Origin: Holophagales bacterium
GTDB taxonomy: Bacteria; Acidobacteriota; Holophagae; Holophagales; Holophagaceae
Reading direction: 5' to 3'
Assembly: GCA_031256155.1 (NCBI GenBank)
Contig: JAIRRD010000196.1
Location: forward strand, 1-5,102
Length of the DNA stretch: 5,102 nucleotides
This document shows, piece after piece, positions 1 through 5,102 of the stretch. Each line of letters opens with the position of its first letter. Within the stretch, counting starts at the first letter, position 1. Under the pieces are notes generated by a model. The model made no database searches, was not told the DNA's origin, and worked only from the letters and a program-made list of their open reading frames with translations. The position numbers and the translations under genes were made by a program.

Positions 1-67
1 AGCAATTCCATGTGAAAGAGGCGAAAATTAAAAACCATTCCTGTATTTCTGCCTTACGATAGAGTTT

Positions 68-3000
68 ATGACCGCAGTTAAGCACATAACTGAGCATCAG
101 GAGGCTATTACAGCCTACATAGCAGATCTGAATATTCAGTACAAAACCCCAAAGCCAACAGAACACTCATATCGCCACGCATTAGCGCGGCTGCTTGAAA
201 CATTGCTACCCCACCTCAACCCATCCAACGAGCAGGGGCGTACAGACTGCGGCGCACCTGATTATGTCCTGCTCCGCCGCAAAGACAACATCCCCATCGG
301 CTACCTTGAGGCAAAAGACATTGATGACACCGATTTAGCAGGAACCAAAGGCAACAAAGAACAGTTCGACAGATATAAGAACGCACTCGACAACATAGTT
401 TTCACAGACTACCTGGACTTTGTTTTCTGCAAGGACAGCGAAATCATTGACAGAGTTCGCATCGCAGAGATTAAAAACAAAAACATAGCTCCAATCAAAG
501 AACATTTTGAGAAATTTCTGCGATTACTTACAGTCTTTGCCGATGCCAGCCCCCAGACAATCACCTCATCAGCCAGACTTGCAGAAATCATGGCAAACAA
601 AGCGCGATTAATGGCAGCAGTGTTTGAGGAAGCCATATCAAGGGAAAACGGCGACAGCATACTCACAGGCCAGATGGAAGCCTTCAAAAGTTTTCTGATT
701 CACGACATAACAAACAAAGAATTTGCAGACCTCTACGCCCAGACAATTACATATGGCATGTTTGCAGCCAGAATCCACGATACATCAACAGACACATTCA
801 GCAGAAAAAACGCCGCAGAATTAATACCCAAAACAAACCCCTTTTTGAGGAACCTCTTTCACACTATCGCAGGATTAGACCTAAAAGAGAGCATCAGTTG
901 GATAGTTGATGACCTTGCAGAAGCATTCAGGGTCACAGACACAAAATCAGTACTAGAAGGGATTGGCAAATCAACAAAACAAACCGAGCCATTAATCCAT
1001 TTCTACGAGGACTTTTTATCAGCCTATGACCCTAACCTGCGAAAGAGCCGTGGAGTATGGTACACACCAAAGCCGATTGTAAACTTCATAGTCAGAGCAG
1101 TAGATGAAATACTGCAAAGAGATTTCGACCTCCCAAAAGGATTAGCAGACAATTCAAAAATAAAGATTAAGACAGACAAGCACACAGGGTTTGAAGCGCA
1201 CAAAGTCCAGATACTTGACCCAGCAACAGGCACAGGGACATTTCTGGCAGAAACAGTGAGACAAATACACGAAAGCTATCTGAATCAAGGTGGTACGTGG
1301 CAAACTTACGTTGAACAGCACTTAATACCGCGCCTGAATGCTTTTGAAATACTAATGGCTCCTTACGCAATGGCTCACCTCAAGCTGGACTGGATGCTGG
1401 CAGAGACAGGGTACACACATAAAAGTAACCAGCGTCTGCGTATTTTCCTGACAAATTCACTGGAAGAACATCATCCTGATACCGGTACTCTCTTTGCCCA
1501 ATTTCTTGCCAATGAAGCAAGGGAAGCCAACAGTGTAAAGAATGATTGCCCTGTGATGGTAGTCATGGGCAACCCGCCATACAGCGGCGAAAGCTGGAAC
1601 AAGGGCAAATGGATGGCAAGCATAATGGAGGACTACAAAAAAGAGCCAGGTACGAATACCCGCCTAAACGAGCGAAACAGCAAGTGGCTCAACGATGACT
1701 ACGTTAAATTTATCCGCCTGGGGCAACACTTTGTGGATAAGAACCATACAGGTATTCTGGCCTATATTGCCAATCACGGTTTTTTAGACAACCCCACATT
1801 CAGGGGTATGCGTTGGAATCTGATGTCCAGTTTTGACAAGATTTACATAATTGACCTGCACGGCAACGCAAAAAAGAAAGAAGTTGCGCCCGATGGAGGC
1901 AAAGACGAAAACGTGTTTGACATCCAGCAGGGCGTTTCAATCAACATCTTTGTTAAAACAGGAATAAAGAAAAAGGGTGATTTGGCAGAGGTTTTTCACT
2001 ACGATGTCTATGGGCTGCGGCGGAAAAAGTATGACTACCTGCTACAAACCAGTTTTTTGGACATGTCCTTTGTGAAACTCCAACCCGCCGCACCGGAATA
2101 TTTCTTTGTGCCAAAAGATAACAAGGGCAAGAAGAAATACAACGGCGGATTTTCCATCATAGAATTATTTCCGGTCAATTCAGTTGGTATTGTTACAGCA
2201 AGGGATGAATTCACCATACATGAAAGTCCCCAGGCGGTAAGCGGCCTCATCAAGGATTTTTTGTCCATTGCAGACGAAGAGGCCAGAGAAAAATATAATT
2301 TGGGCAAAGACGTGAGGGATTGGAGCGTGGCGGGCGCAAGGAAAGATTTGCGGTCATCAAAGCACAATATAGTGTCCATAAACTACCGCCCATTTGATAC
2401 CAGGTACACAAGCTATTCAGGCGTTACGAAGGGATTTCACTGTATGCCCCGCAGAGATGTAATGAAACATTTCATGGCGGGGCAAAATGTGGGGTTAGTG
2501 GTTTCACGGCAGGCGATAACAGATAATTGGTCTCATGTGCATGTAACAAAAGAAATTATTGACAACAGAATACACTACAGCAACAAAGGCATACCGGTTG
2601 CCTGTCCACTATATCTATACCCAGGCAACACGGATTCACCGCGCACCCCAAACCTTAATCCAGAAATCATCAGCAAATTATCCAAAGACATCTGCCTTGA
2701 ATTTGAAAATGAAAAGAGCGGCGATAAAAGCAAATTTGCTCCCATTGACCTGCTGGACTACATCTATGCCGTTCTGCACTCTCCAGCATACCGTGACAAA
2801 TACAAGGAATTTCTAAAGATTGACTTCCCCCGTGTGCCATACCCAACCAATGCCGAAGAGTTCCGCAGCCTTGTGAAATATGGTTCAGACCTGCGCCAAA
2901 TGCACTTATTGGAGCATCCTGTCCTCAATAAGGTTATCCGCGACTATCCCTTCCCTGTGGCTGGTGACAACGTGGTTGACAAGCTGCGCCGGGAGGCATT

Positions 3001-3226
3001 AGACGCAGAGCATGGCAGAGTATGGATTAACACTGACCAGTACTTTGACAAAATTCCCTTAACCGCTTGGAACTTTTACATCGGTGGCTACCAGCCCACC
3101 CAAAAATGGCTGAAAGACAGAAAGGGTTGCACACTGTCGTTTGAGGATATAGAACACTATCAGAGGATAGTAAAAGCGTTGATGATGACTGATGAAATAA
3201 TGGAAAAAATTGACAATGAAGCGTGA
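68..3226 (+). CDS. Single-chain restriction-modification enzyme: PD-(D/E)xK nuclease + N6-adenine DNA methyltransferase + type ISP-like specificity domain
   Basis: This 1052-residue cytoplasmic protein is predicted to cut unmodified foreign DNA and to methylate adenine in its own target. Seen in the sequence: a nuclease-like N-terminus with P64-D65, E81-A-K83 and a following Q99-x3-Y103; a helical linker at about 140-325; methyltransferase motif X (GVWYTP, 329-334), motif I (DPATGTGTFL, 384-393), the acidic strand end E427, TNSL (462-465) and catalytic NPPY (502-505). Motif I before motif IV is the gamma order. The C-terminal part (about 640-1050) carries YRPFDTRY (773-780) and GGYQPTQKWLKDRKG (1006-1020), which I recognise from type ISP specificity domains. 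Classical type ISP enzymes are around 1500-1600 residues because they contain a helicase; none is present here, so the layout is type IIG-like. ATG 68 is the first in-frame start after a TAA at 29-31; the only Shine-Dalgarno-like bases are a weak GATAGAG at 58-64. All catalytic motifs look intact. The target sequence cannot be read from the protein. Confidence 0.9.
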   Translation: MTAVKHITEHQEAITAYIADLNIQYKTPKPTEHSYRHALARLLETLLPHLNPSNEQGRTDCGAPDYVLLRRKDNIPIGYLEAKDIDDTDLAGTKGNKEQFDRYKNALDNIVFTDYLDFVFCKDSEIIDRVRIAEIKNKNIAPIKEHFEKFLRLLTVFADASPQTITSSARLAEIMANKARLMAAVFEEAISRENGDSILTGQMEAFKSFLIHDITNKEFADLYAQTITYGMFAARIHDTSTDTFSRKNAAELIPKTNPFLRNLFHTIAGLDLKESISWIVDDLAEAFRVTDTKSVLEGIGKSTKQTEPLIHFYEDFLSAYDPNLRKSRGVWYTPKPIVNFIVRAVDEILQRDFDLPKGLADNSKIKIKTDKHTGFEAHKVQILDPATGTGTFLAETVRQIHESYLNQGGTWQTYVEQHLIPRLNAFEILMAPYAMAHLKLDWMLAETGYTHKSNQRLRIFLTNSLEEHHPDTGTLFAQFLANEAREANSVKNDCPVMVVMGNPPYSGESWNKGKWMASIMEDYKKEPGTNTRLNERNSKWLNDDYVKFIRLGQHFVDKNHTGILAYIANHGFLDNPTFRGMRWNLMSSFDKIYIIDLHGNAKKKEVAPDGGKDENVFDIQQGVSINIFVKTGIKKKGDLAEVFHYDVYGLRRKKYDYLLQTSFLDMSFVKLQPAAPEYFFVPKDNKGKKKYNGGFSIIELFPVNSVGIVTARDEFTIHESPQAVSGLIKDFLSIADEEAREKYNLGKDVRDWSVAGARKDLRSSKHNIVSINYRPFDTRYTSYSGVTKGFHCMPRRDVMKHFMAGQNVGLVVSRQAITDNWSHVHVTKEIIDNRIHYSNKGIPVACPLYLYPGNTDSPRTPNLNPEIISKLSKDICLEFENEKSGDKSKFAPIDLLDYIYAVLHSPAYRDKYKEFLKIDFPRVPYPTNAEEFRSLVKYGSDLRQMHLLEHPVLNKVIRDYPFPVAGDNVVDKLRREALDAEHGRVWINTDQYFDKIPLTAWNFYIGGYQPTQKWLKDRKGCTLSFEDIEHYQRIVKALMMTDEIMEKIDNEA

Positions 3227-3239
3227 CCAATAATGTAAA
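3210..3239 (+). promoter_or_regulatory. Candidate sigma70-type promoter for purB
   Basis: A perfect TTGACA lies at 3210-3215, inside the last codons of the upstream gene. TGTAAA (4 of 6 matches to TATAAT) follows at 3234-3239 after an 18-bp spacer. Transcription would begin near 3245-3248, some 25 bases before the purB start codon. The -10 match is only fair and a TTGACA in an A-rich coding tail can occur by chance, so this is a tentative call. No terminator is seen in the 44-bp gap, so read-through from the upstream gene is also possible. Confidence 0.45.
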
Positions 3240-3259
3240 AGATAGAGCAGTTTAACTTT

Positions 3260-3264
3260 AAGGA
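3260..3264 (+). promoter_or_regulatory. Ribosome binding site of purB
   Basis: AAGGA lies six bases before ATG 3271. This is a good Shine-Dalgarno match at near-ideal spacing and fixes the purB start. It contrasts with the weak site in front of the restriction-modification gene. Confidence 0.85.
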
Positions 3265-3270
3265 AATTTT

Positions 3271-4722
3271 ATGCCCTTTCTTCCCCCAAGCGACCTGCCA
3301 GAACTAGAACACTTTGAACATCCGCTGGCAAGCCGCTATGCCAGCAAGGCTATGCTTCGCTTGTTTTCACCGCTTTACAGGATGCGCGTTTGGCGCAGGC
3401 TCTGGACTGCCCTCGCTGAGTGTGAAAAGGAGGCTGGTCTGCCTATATCGCCTGAGCAGATCGCTGAAATGAAGTCAACTCAGGATGATGTGGATTTGAA
3501 TACTATCGCGACTCACGAATCACGGCTTCGCCACGATGTCATGGCGGCAATTCACGCTTGGGGCGAACAGGCTCCAGGCGCGAGACCCATAATACACCTT
3601 GGTGCTACCAGTTGTTTTGTCACAGATAACGGGGATTTGCTCATAGCTCATGAAGCCCTTTGCCTGCTGCGTCAACGGCTTCAGGATGTCATTGCGGCGC
3701 TGGCTTTGTTTGCCGATAAATGGAAGTCGCAGCCAACTTTAGGTTTCACACATTTTCAGCCCGCGCAGCCAACGACTGTCGGAAAACGGGCAGCGCTTTG
3801 GATTCAGGACCTGCTGCTGGATTTGGCCGATTTAAATCACGTTATTGAGACTACGCCAATTCGCGGTATAAAAGGGACTACGGGTACGCAGGCCAGTTTC
3901 CTTGAACTCTTTGAAGGCAATGGCAGTGCGGTTGATGCGCTGGAAAAACGCTTTTGCGAAGCGGTTGGTTTCCCCGCCATTCCGGTTTCAGGCCAAACCG
4001 CAACACGCAAACTGGAAGACCGCATAGGGCAGGTGTTCTGCGGAATTGCTGCCAGCGCAAGTAAATTCGCGTGCGATCTCAGGCTCCTGCAGCACCTCAA
4101 AGAAGTTGAAGAGCCATTTGAGAAAAAACAAATTGGTTCAAGCGCCATGCCATACAAACGAAACCCCATGCGCTCAGAGCGAATTAATAGTCTGGCCCGA
4201 TTTGTGCTGGGACTGATGCCGTCCGGTTATCAGACCTCAGCGACGCAGTGGATGGAGCGCACACTTGATGATTCCGCTCACCGACGCCTGACTGTGAGTC
4301 AGGGCTTTTTGGGTGTGGATGCCATTCTTGTCCTATACAAAAACGTGGCATCAGGCATGGTTGTTTATCCAAAGATGATTGAAGCCAGACTCAGTCAGGA
4401 GCTTCCGTTCATGGCGGCGGAAGCGCTTCTGATGGAGGCCGTCAAGCGCGGCGGGGATCGCCAGGATTTGCACGAAAAATTCCGCCTCGCGGCACTGGAG
4501 GCCGGCAGAGCTATAAAAGAAGATGGCCGCCAGAACCCACTGCTTTCCTTATTGGCAAAAGACCCGGCCTGGCACATGACAGAAGATGAACTCACCGGTC
4601 TTCTTGACGCAAAGCGCTTTACAGGCAGAGCAGCAGACCAGGTTCAGACTTTCCTGGATGGCTCGGTGAAAGAAGCGCTGAAAAATCACAGAGATGGTGA
4701 TGCTGTGGAGGTCAGGGTCTGA
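3271..4722 (+). CDS. purB: Adenylosuccinate lyase (animal-like branch)
   Basis: A cytoplasmic enzyme of the fumarase/aspartase superfamily, acting as a homotetramer in known members. It releases fumarate twice in purine synthesis: SAICAR to AICAR on the way to IMP, and adenylosuccinate to AMP. The 483 residues include SRYASKAM (21-28), RHDVMA with H88, IIHLGATSC (107-115), GFTHFQPAQPTTVGKR (158-173) with H161 as the expected general acid, KGTTGTQASF (201-210), and the family signature GSSAMPYKRNP (289-299) with S291 as the expected catalytic base. As I recall human ADSL, the motifs align throughout with an offset of two residues (human H86, H159, S289), and the length is nearly the same. Many bacteria have a shorter, more distant PurB of about 430-460 residues. 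ATG 3271 has a good ribosome binding site, and the conserved N-terminal block begins near residue 17, which rules out a much later start. The gene ends in tandem stops, TGA then in-frame TAA. No key residue is missing. Confidence 0.97.
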   Translation: MPFLPPSDLPELEHFEHPLASRYASKAMLRLFSPLYRMRVWRRLWTALAECEKEAGLPISPEQIAEMKSTQDDVDLNTIATHESRLRHDVMAAIHAWGEQAPGARPIIHLGATSCFVTDNGDLLIAHEALCLLRQRLQDVIAALALFADKWKSQPTLGFTHFQPAQPTTVGKRAALWIQDLLLDLADLNHVIETTPIRGIKGTTGTQASFLELFEGNGSAVDALEKRFCEAVGFPAIPVSGQTATRKLEDRIGQVFCGIAASASKFACDLRLLQHLKEVEEPFEKKQIGSSAMPYKRNPMRSERINSLARFVLGLMPSGYQTSATQWMERTLDDSAHRRLTVSQGFLGVDAILVLYKNVASGMVVYPKMIEARLSQELPFMAAEALLMEAVKRGGDRQDLHEKFRLAALEAGRAIKEDGRQNPLLSLLAKDPAWHMTEDELTGLLDAKRFTGRAADQVQTFLDGSVKEALKNHRDGDAVEVRV

Positions 4723-4724
4723 TA

Positions 4725-4748
4725 AGTTGTGATCTTTTGATTGCAACT
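4725..4748 (+). other. RNA hairpin just after the purB stop codon
   Basis: Two bases after the purB stop, AGTTGTGATC (4725-4734) pairs with GATTGCAACT (4739-4748) across a TTTT loop. As plus-strand RNA the ten-base stem is complete, with two G-U wobbles (4730 with 4743, 4731 with 4742). On the minus strand those become A-C mismatches, so the hairpin fits a purB transcript. There is no T-run directly after the stem, so it is not a textbook intrinsic terminator. It may protect or help define the 3' end of the mRNA. Confidence 0.55.
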
Positions 4749-4755
4749 CGGTATA

Positions 4756-4801
4756 GTCGTTTTACTTATAGAGCATAACAATGCTCCATAAATAAAACGA
4801 C
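4756..4801 (-). repeat. Long AT-rich inverted repeat, fully paired as minus-strand RNA
   Basis: Arms of 21 bases (4756-4776 and 4781-4801) surround a four-base AACA loop. The innermost stem GAGCAT/ATGCTC and the outer nine bases (GTCGTTTTA against TAAAACGAC) are exact. As plus-strand RNA there are two mismatches (C4765 with A4792, A4770 with C4787). On the minus strand both become G-U pairs and the whole 21-bp stem is paired. No T-tract follows the stem on the plus strand and no target-site duplication is visible. It could be a palindromic repeat, an operator, or part of a minus-strand transcript. Confidence 0.7.
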
Positions 4802-4821
4802 AGATGCGTTAGATTGCGCCA

Positions 4822-4857
4822 TATAGCAGTTTAACTTATTGTAGTTAAACCGCTATA
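4822..4857 (-). repeat. Second inverted repeat, carrying the AGCAGTTTAACT motif
   Basis: TATAGCAGTTTAACT (4822-4836) and AGTTAAACCGCTATA (4843-4857) form 15-base arms around a six-base loop. The only plus-strand mismatch is A4828 with C4851, which becomes a U-G wobble on the minus strand, so the stem is complete there. This is the same polarity as the neighbouring repeat at 4756-4801, 20 bases away. The left arm shares 13 bases with the purB leader. Function is unknown. Confidence 0.7.
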
Positions 4858-4881
4858 AAAGCTCTACAGCGAATTGCCTCC

Positions 4882-4909
4882 TTGCGTAATTTTGTTGGCT
4901 GATTATAAT
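4882..4909 (+). promoter_or_regulatory. Promoter of the tRNA-Gln gene
   Basis: A perfect -10 box TATAAT (4904-4909) lies 13 bases before the mature tRNA. A weak -35 candidate TTGCGT (4882-4887) sits 16 bp upstream of it. Transcription would start around 4915-4917, giving a very short 5' leader for RNase P to remove. The -10 call is strong; the -35 is less certain. Confidence 0.75.
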
Positions 4910-4922
4910 GGTAATTGTCCAT

Positions 4923-4997
4923 TGGGGAGTGGTCTAATGGTAGGACAACGGATTCTGATTCCGTCAGGTGAGGGTTCAAATCCTTCCTCCCCAACCA
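4923..4997 (+). tRNA. tRNA-Gln, anticodon CTG (CUG), CCA end encoded
   Basis: The gene folds into a full cloverleaf. The acceptor stem is TGGGGAG (4923-4929) with CTCCCCA (4987-4993), discriminator A4994 and encoded CCA (4995-4997). The D-stem is 4932-4935 with 4943-4946. The anticodon stem ACGGA/TCCGT (4948-4952, 4960-4964) encloses the seven-base loop TTCTGAT, giving anticodon CTG at 4955-4957, which reads CAG. The T-stem is 4970-4974 with 4982-4986 around TTCAAAT. The U1-A72 first pair is typical of bacterial glutamine tRNAs. It has its own promoter and a terminator-like hairpin 31 bases downstream. Its last 15 bases lie inside the terminal palindrome, but the intact cloverleaf shows that this copy is correct. 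Confidence 0.97.
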
Positions 4998-5102
4998 GTT
5001 GACAGTTCAAGGCAATCCACAGCAGTCCAAAAAACCCCGCTGCAGCGGGGTTTTTTGGACTGCTGTGGATTGCCTTGAACTGTCAACTGGTTGGGGAGGA
5101 AG
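4983..5102. repeat. Perfect 120-bp palindrome at the window end (probable fold-back)
   Basis: Every base from 4983 to 5042 is the reverse complement of its partner from 5102 down to 5043, with no spacer and no mismatch. The centre is CTGCAG (5040-5045). The left arm contains the last 15 bases of tRNA-Gln and its spacer; the right arm ends with an inverted copy of those tRNA bases (5088-5102). The right boundary is the window edge, so the true arm may be longer. A terminator explains only the central 28 bp. The rest is best explained by an assembly, amplification or read fold-back artefact, though a real inverted duplication is not excluded. Confidence 0.9.
5029..5056 (+). terminator. Intrinsic terminator after tRNA-Gln
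   Basis: A GC-only stem CCCCGC (5035-5040) with GCGGGG (5045-5050) closes on a TGCA loop, preceded by six A and followed by six T (5051-5056). This is a classic intrinsic terminator and, with A-runs and T-runs on both sides, would work in both directions. It sits 31 bases after the tRNA CCA end. It is also the exact centre of the terminal palindrome, so its right half lies in the sequence whose authenticity is uncertain; the T-run is nevertheless what a real terminator would have. Confidence 0.8.

Noticed and set aside
55..68. TACGAT at 55-60 as a -10 box giving a leaderless transcript for the restriction-modification gene.
   Set aside because: There is no -35-like sequence at the right spacing, and only 67 bases of upstream sequence are available.
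959..973. GIGKS-like stretch (residues 298-302) in the restriction-modification enzyme as a Walker A motif.
   Set aside because: The Walker A pattern needs a G or A five residues before the GK, and V295 is there instead. No Walker B or other helicase motifs follow.
2559..2816. Open frame of 85 codons on the plus strand inside the restriction-modification gene, plus several minus-strand frames of 60-114 codons.
   Set aside because: All lie within the two well-supported genes in other frames, with no recognisable protein features; they are shadows.
4725..4748. Hairpin after purB as a standard intrinsic terminator.
   Set aside because: The stem is only partly GC, and no T-run follows directly; the nearest, four T at 4760-4763, is 11 bases away. 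Kept as a hairpin only.
4756..4857. The two intergenic inverted repeats as a CRISPR array or a complete MITE.
   Set aside because: The units differ in sequence and length, have no regular spacers, and no target-site duplication flanks either of them.
4877..4883. AAGGAGG on the minus strand as a strong Shine-Dalgarno for a small leftward gene.
   Set aside because: No ATG, GTG or TTG stands at a usable distance; the only nearby candidate, CTG, is followed at once by a TAG stop.
3271..4997. tRNA-Gln as the attachment site of a defence island that includes the restriction-modification gene.
   Set aside because: No integrase, attachment-site repeat or other mobile gene is present, and the core gene purB lies between the two.
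4998..5030. TTGACA at 4999-5004 as the -35 box of a promoter after the tRNA.
   Set aside because: No -10-like sequence occurs 15-19 bp downstream; the region runs into a terminator and lies in the suspect palindrome.

Overview
The window looks like bacterial chromosome of moderate GC. It holds two long plus-strand protein genes, one tRNA gene and a structured tail. Shine-Dalgarno spacing, a sigma70-type promoter and a tRNA with an encoded CCA end point to Bacteria. No lineage can be fixed from 5 kb. The purine-pathway lyase belongs to the branch that resembles animal adenylosuccinate lyases, which some non-proteobacterial phyla carry. A PVC-type or candidate-phylum genome, possibly a metagenomic contig, is a reasonable but unproven guess.

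Layout: 1-67 is a short leader with no gene. 68-3226 encodes a 1052-residue single-chain restriction-modification enzyme. It has an N-terminal PD-(D/E)xK nuclease, a gamma-type N6-adenine methyltransferase with NPPY, and a C-terminal specificity domain of the type ISP kind, but no helicase. After a 44-bp gap that carries a possible promoter and a clear ribosome binding site, 3271-4722 encodes adenylosuccinate lyase (PurB). The roughly 200-bp gap from 4723 to 4922 has no gene but holds three consecutive hairpins (4725-4748, 4756-4801, 4822-4857) and a tRNA promoter. tRNA-Gln(CUG) lies at 4923-4997, followed by a terminator-like hairpin at 5029-5056.

The last 120 bases (4983-5102) are one perfect, spacer-free palindrome centred on that terminator and reaching back into the 3' end of the tRNA. 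It runs to the window edge. A fold-back at a contig end is the likeliest explanation, so sequence right of about 5056 should be treated with caution.

The genes do not form one functional system. The restriction-modification enzyme would defend against foreign DNA, and its own methyltransferase would protect the host. PurB works in AMP and IMP synthesis, and the tRNA serves translation. I found no clearly new multi-gene system. The points most worth a second look are the terminal palindrome, the two intergenic hairpins that pair completely only as minus-strand RNA, the 13-base motif shared between the purB leader and one of those hairpins, and the compact helicase-less enzyme.
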